Source: SHVO01 sp041919675 (GTDB lineage Bacteria; Pseudomonadota; Alphaproteobacteria; Rhodospirillales; Rhodospirillaceae). From it: a DNA stretch of 43,104 bases. The notes under the pieces were generated by a model. The model did not search any database. It had not been told where the DNA came from and saw only the letters and a program-made list of their open reading frames with translations. The DNA lies in NCBI GenBank assembly GCA_041919675.1, contig JAYRTJ010000016.1, forward strand, positions 1 through 43,104, in the 5' to 3' direction. Both the position numbers and the translations under genes were made by a program. Of the stretch, positions 9,601-20,083 are shown one piece after another. How positions within the stretch are numbered: the first letter of the stretch is position 1; the number at the start of each line of letters is the position of its first letter.

Positions 9601-12600
9601 CGACCGAAAACGGCAGCGCGACCGCGGGATCCGATTTCACGGCCACGTCGGGCACCGTGACGTTCCTTGCCGGTCAGACGACGCAAACGGTATCGGTGGC
9701 AATCGCCGCCGATTCCAGCGGGGAAGACGACGAAAGCTTCACCATGCGCCTGACCGGCGCGCTTGGCGCCATTATCGCCGGCGGGAGCGCAACCGGCACG
9801 ATTTCCGGCGACGTCGTCGTGCCGAATATCGCGCTCAGCGGCGGTACGACCGTGAGCGACGCCACCGCGACATCGGTCGTTTTCACCGTGACGCTGTCCG
9901 CGGCATCATCCGTCCCCGTCTCGGTCGACTATGCGACGCTCGCCGGTACGGCGGACAGCAGCGACTTCGGTCCGCAGTCGGGCACGCTGACGTTCTCGCC
10001 CGGAACGGTATCGCTGACGATCACCGTTCCGATTCACGCCTTCGGGACAAACGAGCCGGCCGAAACGTTCTCGCTGGCGCTCTCGAATGCGTCGGGCGGC
10101 GTGCTGACGACCGGCACCGCGCACGTCACCATCTCGGCCGATCCCTCGTCCACGTCGGCCACGATCGCCACGCTGCTGTCCACGCAAGGCAGCTACAACA
10201 ATCAAAACGTCATCGTCACGGATTCGGCGAACATCGCCGATATCAAGACCGTCGATGCGGCCAACGGCAGCGGGACCGTCACGCCCACAACGATCGGCGA
10301 TACGAGCATCAACGTGATGCGCGCGGCCGGCTATGTCGGCACGGCCACCAATGTCGCGTTCACCGACGTGGTCGGCGCCGAGATCCTGCGGGACTTCGAC
10401 ATCAAGACGAACGGAACGGTCTCGGCGGCGGCGGTCTCGGGCACGGCATCGGCGCTGCTCGGCTCCGGCGCGGCCTACATCGCCAATAAAAACGTGGAAG
10501 TGGCGGCGACGGCGACCCTCGCGAACGGCCAGCTCGCCAGCATCGATACGGCGAACGGCGCCGGCAACGTGACGGTCGTCGGATCCGGGGCGCTGCTGAG
10601 CGGCCTGGTCACGTCGTCGGTCATCACCTCGGGCTACAACGTGCGCGTGATCGGCCCGGTGACCATCGGCGAGCTGAGCACGATCAAAGCCGTGGTCCCG
10701 GGCGTCACGTATGGCGCGGTTCAAGACACCGCCGCGAACATCATGACCTACCTGAACGGCGGCGGGATCATCGCGGGGCATCCGGCCATCGTGATCGCCG
10801 ACGGCGCAGGCATCGGGACCGACCTGAACAACATCGATGCGGCCAACGGCGCCAACCCGCCGGGCAACGTGGTTGTCCGCGGAACGCTCGCGAACCTCCT
10901 GGCGTCCGACAATTTCGGCACGCGCCAGGTGACTGTAACCTCGGGCGTCACCGGCTTCTCCGCCGGCGACGCCGCGACGCTGCTCGGCAAGGGCGCGGCC
11001 CTTGTCGTGATTGAAGATACCGCCCAAAACATCATCAGTGCGGGCATATCCGGCAACTATTCCACGCAGCTGCTCGGAAGTCCGAGCCTCGCGGAGATCG
11101 GGCAAATCGATACCCTGAACGGCACCGGCACCGTGTTTTATGGCGCGGTGGCCGACACGGCCGCGAATCTCCTGGCCGGGACCGCGCGCCTGACGGCCTT
11201 CCCCAACATCACGCCGATCATCACCGGCACGGCGACGACCGCCCAGGTCGAGCAGGTTTTGGGGATCGTCGACGGCGCCGTCGGCCTCATGAATTCGGCC
11301 GCGAATCTCGCCGCCATGACGCCGACATTCGCGGGCACGCTTCTGCCTATCGTTCCGATGGTGACAGGTTCGGCGACGATCCAGCAGCTTCTGGACATCG
11401 AGCCGATTTCACCGATCGCGACGAGCTACAAGGACATCGCGGATACCTACGCCCACATCTCGGCGAACCTGAATTTCGTGAGCGGCGACGTCAATCTGAC
11501 GATCACCGATCCGATCACCCAGCCGCAGCACGACGCCCTCGACGCCCTGACTTCGGGTTCGATCACCTGGACGCTCGGCAGCGGCAACCAGGCCCCGATG
11601 TTCGCCGGCACCGCCGTGGGGAACACATATATCCAATTCGACGGCACGGACGACTACGTCGCCACCAACGGCACGGTCCCGCTTCAATCCCACACCGTCG
11701 AAATGTGGATCCGCACCACGCAGGGCAGCGGCGCGCAAAAGCTTTCGGATATCGGCGGCAAAGCCTTCTTCATGATGGAGAACGGCTATCTCCAGGTCCA
11801 ACTGACCCAAGGCGGCGAAACCAAAAGCGTCGCGGCATCGATCGCCGTCGCCAACGGCGAATGGCATCACGTATCCTACAGCTTCGACGCGGCGACGGGC
11901 GAGATCGCGGTCTATGTCGATACGCAGGAAGACAGCCTGTCGCGGAACGGCGGCGACCTCGGCCTCGGCGACAACTTCGCCGCCTCGTTCACGGTGAACG
12001 GATACGCCACTTTCGGTTACGACGCGGGAACGGCCTTTTTCCGCGGCGACATGGGCGAGGTCCGGGTGTGGGACGACGTGCGCACCGCCGGCGAGATCGA
12101 AACATTCCACGCAAGCCCGGTGCCCAACAACGAACCGGGCCTCAAGCTCTACTATACGTTCGCCGATTACACGTTCGACGAGAACAACGGGACAGGGTCG
12201 GTCACGAACCAGGTGACGGGCGGCAGCGGACTTGACGGCACCGGCCAGGACGGCAGCGGCGGGGCACAGGACGCGCCCATGCCGATCACCACCGGCCCGG
12301 ACAACGCGCTCCGGTTCAACGGCTACTACACGCAAGTCGACACCCATATCCATGCGCTCGACCGCAGTTTCACGCTGTCGGCGGACATCCGTCTCGACCA
12401 TGCATCGGGCGATCTCTCGAACAACCCCATCACGATCTTCGGCAAGGCCGCGGGAGGTTCCTCGCCGTATTCCGACTGGGAAATCCGCGTCTATGTCGAT
12501 ACCGACAATACGCTCGTGTTCGACGTGAGCGACGGGACCTCGAGCTTCGGCCACATCGTCAGCGGCATCGCCCTGCAAAAGGACCTCTGGTACTCGGTCG

Positions 12601-15600
12601 CGGCGACTTACGACGCCTCCAGCGGCGAGATGCGCCTGTATGTCGACGGCGCCGCGACGGGCGGTTCCGATACCGTCTCCACGCGCCATACCGGTTCGGA
12701 GACTCTGAAAATCGGCCATTTGAACGCCGGCGACTGGTTCAGCGGCGACGTTGCGCGCGTCGGCGTGTGGGAGACGGCGCTCGACGTCAACGCGGTCGCG
12801 GCGCTGACCCACGTCGCCACGCGGCCGGACATGAATTCGGAAGGGCTGGTCGCTTTTTATTCCTTCGGCGACGGCGAGGGGTACTACGCCGCGGATTCGG
12901 TGACCGGCGTCACGAGCGTCTATACCGGCGCCGTCTCGGGCAGCCCTGCATGGATCGTGCCCGCGCCGCCCATCGGGCGAGGCGGTTATGACTTCGAGGT
13001 GCTGGAGGATACGCCGTTCACGTTCCGCGTGACGGCCCGCGATCCCGACCCGGGCGCGCTGCTGTCCTTCACCGTGGATTCCGGGCCGGTGTCCGGCACC
13101 GTCAGCGGACCGCGCTATGTCGACGGCGGCACGGCCGAATTCACCTATATCCCGGACCCCAACTACGTCAGCAGCCCGACGCCGGACCAGATCACCGTCA
13201 GCGTCGACGACGGCACCGCGCCGCCGGTGACGCAGGTCATCACTTTTCATGTCAATTATGTGAACGACCGGCCCATTCTGCTCGGCTTGAACGAGATCCC
13301 GGACGTCGAGGAGGGCGAGACCAATCCGGCCGGCGTCTCCTTCACGGACATTTTCGCAGGCCAGTTCCTCGATCCCGATGGTTCGTTCATCGGGGCCGTC
13401 GTCGTGCGCAACGAAGCCGACCTCGTGACAGAGGGCATATGGCAATGGTCGCCGGACAGCGGCACGTCCTGGTACGACATCGGCGCCGTCGCCAACGACG
13501 GAACCGGCCTGATCCTGTCGGCCGGCACGCAGCTCCGCTTCGTGCCCGCGGCGTCCTTCCCGCCGGGTTCCCCGCCCGCCCTGCTGGTGCGCGCGCTGGA
13601 TTCGGCGTACGCCGGCGCATTCTCGACGAGCGGCGGCGGCGGCCGCGTGACCGTCGGCGCCCAGATCGCAAGCCAGACCGTTCTCATGGGACCGCCGACG
13701 CCTCTTACGGTCGAGGTGGTGCCGCAGAGCGCGGTCACGGCGCTCTTCACCGGTTCGGGCGACGATTGGTTCAACACCGCGAACTGGTCGATCAGCGCGG
13801 TTCCCGGCACGAACGCCGACGTCGTCCTGAACGGCAGCGACGACGTGCTGTTCGACAACGGCCAGCCGTACGGCGGGGCGAACGCCGTCCATTCGATTCA
13901 TCTCCAGGATTCCGCGCGCCTGACCATCGCGCGCAACGGCACCGATACGGGCCTCGGCGTTCTCGGCAACGTCGATATCGCAACCTCGGCGCAGTTGACG
14001 ATGGACGGCGGCGACGCCCTTGTCGTCGGCGGCGACATGACCGTGGACGGCGGCTTCGCGGGCACGGGCGGCGCGCTGCTCTTCAGCGGCGAATCGTCGC
14101 CGAGCCTCACGATCGACGGCGCGATGGAGTTCGTCGACGCCGACTTCTCCATCGGCGGCGTGAGCAGCTCCAGCCTGCCCGACATCTATAACGCCGGTTT
14201 CATGGATATCGTCGTCGCGAACGACGATTCAACGCTCGAGATCGAGTACGCCGACTCCTTCCAGAATGCCGGCGTGATCCGGCTTTTCAACAGCCTCTCG
14301 GGCAATCACGACGCCGTGCTCCACCTTCTCGGGAGCGGGCAATTCGTCAACACCTCGGGCGGCATCGTCCGGTTCCACGGCAGCGACAACGGCACGCGCC
14401 GCATCGCGCTGACCGGGCAGATGGTGAACGTCGGCAGCGCCTCGCCGGGCCAGGAGTCGGTGATCGACGTGAACGCCGACGCCGTCATCGGCGGAAGCTC
14501 GATCCTCAATACGGGCATCATAGACGTCGCCGCCGGCAAGACGCTGACCTATTACGGCAGCAGCTACGGCTCAGGCTACCTGCACATGCAGAACGCCGGC
14601 TCCTTTCAAGGCTCTTTCGCCGGCACCGGGACCGTGTTCTTCGACGATTCCCAGAACGGCGGCACCGACGCCTACTTCAGAACCTACGACGGCTTCACGC
14701 TGCAGGCGGGCGGCCCGACCCTCAGGTTCGGCAGCTTCGACGGCAACAACTCCGCCCGCTGGATGGCGGAGGGTCTTACGACCGTCAACGGCGTCGTGAA
14801 CGTCACCGTCCTGACCGTCGACGGCTCCAACGCCCAGTTCGTGGTCAACGGCACGATGAACGTGACCGGCGGCGTCGCGGGCGCGAACAATATCCATGCC
14901 AGCCTGTTCGCGGCCTCGAATTACAACAACACGACCGCTTTCCGCATCGGATCCGCCGGAACCTTGACTCTCGCCGCCGGCACTCTCGCCAACGACGCGA
15001 CCGTCAACGCAGACCTCTGGTACAACGTCACGAACGACGGCACGATCAACATGACGTCGGACGGCGCCGATGTCTGGCTCTATAACAGCGGTTCGTACGA
15101 CTACCTCAACCCGTCAAGTCCCAACAACCAGGGATTCACCAACAACGGCGCCATCAACGTATCGGGCACGGGGGCGGCGTCCATCGGGTCCAGCAATTTC
15201 GTCAACGCGGCGGCGGGTGTGCTGACGCTCGCGATGGATACGCGCTTCTACGGCCGGGGCTTCAACTTCGGCGAGATCGTGCTCCATGGCGGAAAAACGC
15301 TGGTTCTCGACGCCAATACCGACTTCGTTTTCGAAACCGGATCGGAATTGACCTATACGGGCACGGGGATCGCGACCATTGCCCTCCAGGGCGGCGCGAG
15401 TTCCAATCTCGACGAGTCCCATCTCGTCTTCAAGGACGACTTCACGCTTGCGCAGAACGTGAGACTCGTCATCGGCCAGTCGGGAACCGCCTTCAACTAC
15501 GTCAGCGACGTCTACGCCGACGGGCCCTCCTTGACCTTCACCGTGGAAGGCGGCCTCGACTTCAAGCGCGGCTCGCTCGTCTACGACACGGTCCTGGTCA

Positions 15601-17558
15601 AGAACGGCGGCTTCATTCAAGCCGTCAACGCCGGCTCGTCGGGCGTCGGCGCCGCGGTCACCGTGGAGAGCGGCGGGCGGATCGAGGTCAAGGAGACGGG
15701 CAACGATATGCTGATGTTCTCCAACGGCCTCGTCACACTCGACAGCGGCGCCGTCGTGCTGGTCGAGGACAACGTCAACAACGGGAAAAACAGCACTCTT
15801 GGATTCCAGACCGACGTCGATAACAGCGGTGAGGTCACGCTGACGCGCAGCGGCGGCAGCGCGGACGACGCGGTTCTGCACATCTCCGAGCATACGTTCA
15901 CCAATCTTTCCGGCGGCGTGGTCGATATCGGCAGCAACGTCGTCGAGATCCACGGTTCGCCGGACTATGGATCCGGGGCTTCGCCGGGGATCCTGCGCAA
16001 CCAGGCGGGGGGCACCCTGACGCTGGCGTCGGGCGGCGCCATCAACATCTTCCTCGGCACTCTCGAACTGAACGCCGCGCAGCTCCTGCCCGCGGGCTTC
16101 GTCTTGAACCTGGGCGATACCTTTTATTACGACAACATCGGCACGGGCTTTAAGGGCACGCTGGCCGGCAGCGGGCTGGTGACGAACCAGGGCGAAATCA
16201 ACCTCAACGGCTCGACCATTTCCGCCCACGTCGTCAATACGGGAACCGTCAGCGCCAACCGAGCCACGACCCTGAATTTGGCGGCCAATGCCTTCGACAA
16301 CGCAAGCAGCGGCGTCTTCGCGATATCCTCCGGCGTCACCGTGAATGTCACCGGCGGCGGCGCGGCCCACTTCAACAACCAGAGCGGCGCGACCCTCAAT
16401 GTCGCGGGGACCTTGAACCTCAACGGTGGGGCCCTCACCAACGGCGGCGCCATCACCGGCTCGGGCACCATCAGCATGGGCGGTGGAACGTATACCAACA
16501 ACGGCACCTCCAGCATCAGCCCCGGCGCGTCTCCCGGCCGCCTGACGATCGACGGCAATGCCGTGTTCGGCGCCCGCAGCCGGACCGTGATCGAACTCGG
16601 CGGCCGCGCGCCCAAGGACTACGATACGCTTGCCGTCACCGGGCGCTTCGCCGCCGGCGGAACGCTCGTCCTTCTGCCGTGGCTGTCTTTCGCCGCGGCG
16701 GCCGGCGACAGCTTCGACGTGTTCACCTGGGGCGCGCGCGAGGGCATGTTCCACGAGGCGAGCGGGTTGGCGCAGTTCGGCGGCGTGGCGCTCGATACCG
16801 TCTTCGGCGATCACGGTCTGACTCTTGTGGCGCGCGCCGTCACGCACGAGGGCGCGGGCGATCTCTTCGGCGGCGCGGGCGACGACGCCATCGTCGGCCG
16901 CGGAACCGGAACCGTCCTCGACGGCGGGGCGGGCGACGACCTGCTGCTCGGCGGCGACGGCGGCAACCGCTTCGTCGGCGGCGCGGGCTCGGACCGTCTC
17001 ATCGGCGGGCTCGGAACCGATACCGCGGACTACAGCGCGGATGCAGGCGGGGCGCGGATCGATCTCGCCGCCGGCACGGCCGCGGACGGCTTTGGCGGAA
17101 CCGACACCCTGATCTCCATCGAGGACCTGATCGGCACGGATCATGCGGACATCCTGATCGGCAGCGACAAGGACAACATGCTGGCCGGCGGCGGCGGGGC
17201 CGATACGCTCACCGGCGGCGCGGGCGCGGACGTCTTTGTGCTGCGCGAGCCCGAAGACGGCGGCGACACCATCACCGACTTCACGCCCGGCGAGGACCGT
17301 ATCGCGCTGGCGGACTTCGGGCTCGGCGCCGTGGCGCAGGGCGTGAACTTCTCGGTTGTGGAAGGACCGTTCGACGGCGCCGCGGCGGGGGACAACGCCG
17401 CCTTCGCGGCGGGCGCCGCCGCGCTGATCTTCAGCCTGGCGGACAGCACCCTCTATTACGATGCGAACGGCGCGGCCGAGGGTTATTCCGTGGTCGCGGC
17501 GACGCCGGGTGCGGTTCTTGCCGCCGGCGACATCCAAATCTACACGGCGGCGGCGTAA
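6686..17558 (+). CDS. Giant FecR/Calx-beta/LamG/RTX adhesin, type I secretion substrate (interrupted by assembly gap)
   Basis: The product is about 3,600 residues and looks like a secreted cell-surface adhesin. Domains by nucleotide position are as follows. An N-terminal segment (6686-6983) carries VVVIPNRELLLTSMF and DLVVSAPNGIKYIVKGFF. A FecR domain spans about 7070-7620 and includes VATIGIRGTRVLATYD. A Pro/Thr/Gly linker covers 7735-8155. Six Calx-beta repeats cover about 8157-10140. A 97-residue repeat block lies at 10150-11575, two LamG/ConA-like domains at 11620-12180 and 12300-12930, and cadherin-like modules at 12985-13730. A beta-helix passenger-like region covers 13740-16840. RTX nonapeptides (GGAGDD, GGAGSD, GGAGAD) and a serralysin-type C-terminus end the protein at 16850-17558. 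The start shown is a TTG just after an in-frame stop. The N gap at 6984-6993 separates two reading frames, so the exact junction is unknown. Confidence 0.85.
6984..6993. other. Assembly gap (10 N)
   Basis: Ten unresolved bases follow a run of G at 6975-6982. The upstream frame of the adhesin begins codons at positions equal to 2 modulo 3, and the downstream frame at 0 modulo 3. The frames join only if the real missing length is a multiple of three and the G-run was read correctly. An ATG at 6921 in the downstream frame gives an artificial N-terminus and should not be used. Confidence 0.95.
10150..11575 (+). repeat. Protein-level repeat block, about 97-residue period
   Basis: Within the adhesin, four related cores VDAANGSGTV, IDTANGAGNV, IDAANGAN(PP)GNV and IDTLNGTGTV begin at 10251, 10542, 10833 and 11106. 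The spacings are 291, 291 and 273 bases. Each is followed by a DTAANI/DTAQNI/DTAANLL-type phrase. The block is Ala/Thr/Gly/Asn-rich, as is usual for extended beta-strand adhesin repeats. I do not recognise a named domain. Confidence 0.75.
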
Positions 17559-17573
17559 GCCGGCGGCGCGGAT

Positions 17574-19946
17574 TTACTTGCTCGTGGCGACATAGACACC
17601 GTCCCATTCCGCGCCCGGCGGGGCGAGGCGGAATTCGGCGATGCGCTCCGCGATGATGTCGTAGAAGGCGAGCAGTTCCGTCACCAAGCCCGCATGCGCG
17701 CGGACAAGGACGCGCGCCGCCGCCATATGGCGATCCGCGTCGTCCCACTGCTGGGCGCGATAGGCGCTCAATATGGCGTCATGCGTCCGCTTGAGTTCGA
17801 CGAACCAGGACTGTTCTTTCAGCTCGGGCGCGCCGACCAGGGTGAAGATGCGCACGGCCTGCTTCTTGCCCTTGACCTTGATAAGATCCAGTTCGAGCAG
17901 CGGGTACATGCCGGCGAGGGCGGCGCTGTTTTCACCGACGACGATGGTGACGCCGTAGGACTTCGACTGGCCTTCCAGGCGGGACGCGAGGTTGACGCTG
18001 TCGCCGAGCACCGAATAGTCGAAGCGCTGCTCGCTGCCCATGTTGCCGACGCAGGCGATGCCGGAATTGATGCCGATGCCGACGTTGAGCACGCGGTGTT
18101 CGCGTCCCTCGGCCTTGGCTTCCGCTTCAAGCGCCTTGTTCACGTCCTTCACCGCCTGCACCATGCCGAGGGCGGCTTTGCAGGCGCTGGGGCCGTGGTC
18201 CTTGACTTCGAGCGGCGCGTTCCAAAAGGCCATCACGCAGTCGCCCATATATTTGTCGATCGTTCCGTTGGTCGACAGGATGACGTTGCTGAGCGGCGTC
18301 AGGAGCCGGTTGATGAGGCGCGTGAGCCCTTGCGCGTCGAACAGCTCGGAGATCGACGTGAACCCGCGGATATCCGAGAACATGAAGGTCATCTCGCGGT
18401 TCTCGCCGCCGAGCGTGAGCTTGGAGGGGTCGTCGGCGAGTCTTTGCACGAGGGCCGGCGAGAGATACTGGCCGAAGGCGCTGCGGACCTGCTTTCGTTG
18501 CGCTTCCGTGCGCATGTAGCCCGCGAAGGCCAGGAAGGCATAAAACAGGAACGCCGATGCGATCGGGAAGGTCGGGTCGATCAGTTCCAACCGCGCGGCA
18601 AAGGCGTCCCACGAATACCAGGCGAAGCCCCCGGACACGGCCGCGAAAACCGCGAATCCGGGGCCGATGCCCACCATGGGCGTGATGACGATCATGATCG
18701 TTCCGATGATCGTCGCCGCGATCAGCTCGGCCGCGAGCGCGTAGTTCGGATACTTGAGCTGGTTGTCGAACAGCACGTTCTCAAGGATGTTGGCGTGGGC
18801 TTCGACCCCCGGCATCACGGAGTCCAGCGGCGACGCACGCAGATCGGCGAGCAGGCCCGTCGCGGACATGCCGACAAGGGCGTATTTGCCGGTGAGGGCG
18901 CCGGGCGCCAGCCGGTTGTGAATCACGTCGGTCGCGGAAACGTACTGCTTGCTCCAGGACGCGTGCGAGCGGAAGTACGGCCGCAGTTCGCCATGGCCGT
19001 CGGTCTTGATGACATAGGACTCGCGGCTGCGCGGCGGGCGGACGAATATTTGCGTGACGCCGAGCAGCGAAGCGTCGGTGGCGATGCCGATCGTACGCCC
19101 GCGCAAGCCCACCCGCAGCATTTCAAGGGTCAGCGAGGGATACAGCGTGTCGTCGTTCGTGACGACGATCGGGACCGAGCGGACGATGCCGTCGATGGAC
19201 TTGTCGGAGAGCGCGAACACGCCGCGGCCCGCGGCCGCCTGGTCGAGTTCCGGCAAGGGGCGCAAGACGCTTTGCCCGCGCGTGAGATAGGGCATGGGCT
19301 TGTCGCCGATCACCGCAAAGGAGGTTCGCGGCGGAACGCCCTTGTAATCGAGAGTTTCCCGGACGGTGGTCTGGCCCAGCACGACCTTGCCGCTTTGTTT
19401 GATGGCGGCGGCGAGGATCGCGTCGTTGGTCGGCACACCCAGCAGGCGCGCGCGGATATCGTCCGCGATCAGCCCGGCCGGAACGGATTCCACGATCTTG
19501 GCGACGGAGGTCTGGTCGGGTTCGGAGAACACGATGTCGAAGCCGATGACGTTCACGCCGAGCACCGTCGCGTTTGTAATCAAGTCCGCGACCGCGGTGC
19601 GCGGCCATGGAAACTGGCCCAGTTCGTTGATGCTCTTCTGGTCGATATCGAGGACGACCACGGGACTTTCGGCCGGCGTCTCGCGCGGTTTCAAAACCTG
19701 GTAAAAGTCGAACACACGGGCGCGCAGGACCTGGAGGGCGACGGGATCGTCGATGCGCACGAACAGCAACCCGAGCAGCACAAGGAGCGTGGTGAGCCGC
19801 CCGGACTGCATCATCGCGCCGCGGAACCAGCGGCCCCACCAGCGCAGGCTCAGCGCATTGGCCCAGGGAACGGACCGGATTTTCGCGCCGGCTTTTCCAG
19901 CCACGCGGGCCTTGGCGCCGTCTGGAGAGTGAATGTCGTCCCGCAC
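17574..19946 (-). CDS. CHASE2-domain class III adenylate/guanylate cyclase
   Basis: An integral membrane nucleotide cyclase, 790 residues from the GTG at 19946. That start has GGGGGA just upstream. An alternative TTG at 20009 would add 21 residues. One N-terminal membrane segment precedes an extracytoplasmic CHASE2 sensor domain. The sensor is recognised by VLDIDQKSINELGQFPWPR, NVIGFDIVFSEPD and the KYALVGMSATGLLADLRASP-type end. Two or three further membrane segments follow. The C-terminal cyclase has metal-binding Asp in FSDIRGFTS (about residue 525) and in DKYMGDCVMAFW, and the Asn/Arg pair in GDSVNLASRLEG. The Lys and Asp substrate-contact residues favour ATP, so cAMP is the likely product. 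It lies between the adhesin and its exporter on the opposite strand. Confidence 0.92.
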   Translation of the reverse strand: MRDDIHSPDGAKARVAGKAGAKIRSVPWANALSLRWWGRWFRGAMMQSGRLTTLLVLLGLLFVRIDDPVALQVLRARVFDFYQVLKPRETPAESPVVVLDIDQKSINELGQFPWPRTAVADLITNATVLGVNVIGFDIVFSEPDQTSVAKIVESVPAGLIADDIRARLLGVPTNDAILAAAIKQSGKVVLGQTTVRETLDYKGVPPRTSFAVIGDKPMPYLTRGQSVLRPLPELDQAAAGRGVFALSDKSIDGIVRSVPIVVTNDDTLYPSLTLEMLRVGLRGRTIGIATDASLLGVTQIFVRPPRSRESYVIKTDGHGELRPYFRSHASWSKQYVSATDVIHNRLAPGALTGKYALVGMSATGLLADLRASPLDSVMPGVEAHANILENVLFDNQLKYPNYALAAELIAATIIGTIMIVITPMVGIGPGFAVFAAVSGGFAWYSWDAFAARLELIDPTFPIASAFLFYAFLAFAGYMRTEAQRKQVRSAFGQYLSPALVQRLADDPSKLTLGGENREMTFMFSDIRGFTSISELFDAQGLTRLINRLLTPLSNVILSTNGTIDKYMGDCVMAFWNAPLEVKDHGPSACKAALGMVQAVKDVNKALEAEAKAEGREHRVLNVGIGINSGIACVGNMGSEQRFDYSVLGDSVNLASRLEGQSKSYGVTIVVGENSAALAGMYPLLELDLIKVKGKKQAVRIFTLVGAPELKEQSWFVELKRTHDAILSAYRAQQWDDADRHMAAARVLVRAHAGLVTELLAFYDIIAERIAEFRLAPPGAEWDGVYVATSK

Positions 19947-20028
19947 GCGAAATCCCCCGGTCCCTGAAGCGGCGGAGTTTACCCCAACCGGTTGCGGCCG
20001 GTCCAACAATCGGGGGCTAAAACCCTCA

Positions 20029-20043
20029 TTTTTCTACGAAAAA
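20029..20043. promoter_or_regulatory. Dyad in the divergent cyclase/exporter intergenic region
   Basis: TTTTTC-TAC-GAAAAA is a perfect 6-bp dyad in the short region between the divergent cyclase and exporter genes. An AACCGGTT palindrome is at 19986-19993. Either could be a regulator site shared by both promoters. No known regulator consensus was recognised. Confidence 0.25.
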
Positions 20044-20083
20044 TCGGTCACAAGCGGCCGCGGATAGGTTAAATTCCCCGCCC

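Noticed and set aside
17694..19967. A 757-codon plus-strand frame opposite the CHASE2 cyclase
   Set aside because: The minus-strand product has unmistakable CHASE2 and cyclase motifs; this frame is its Asp/Arg/His-rich shadow.
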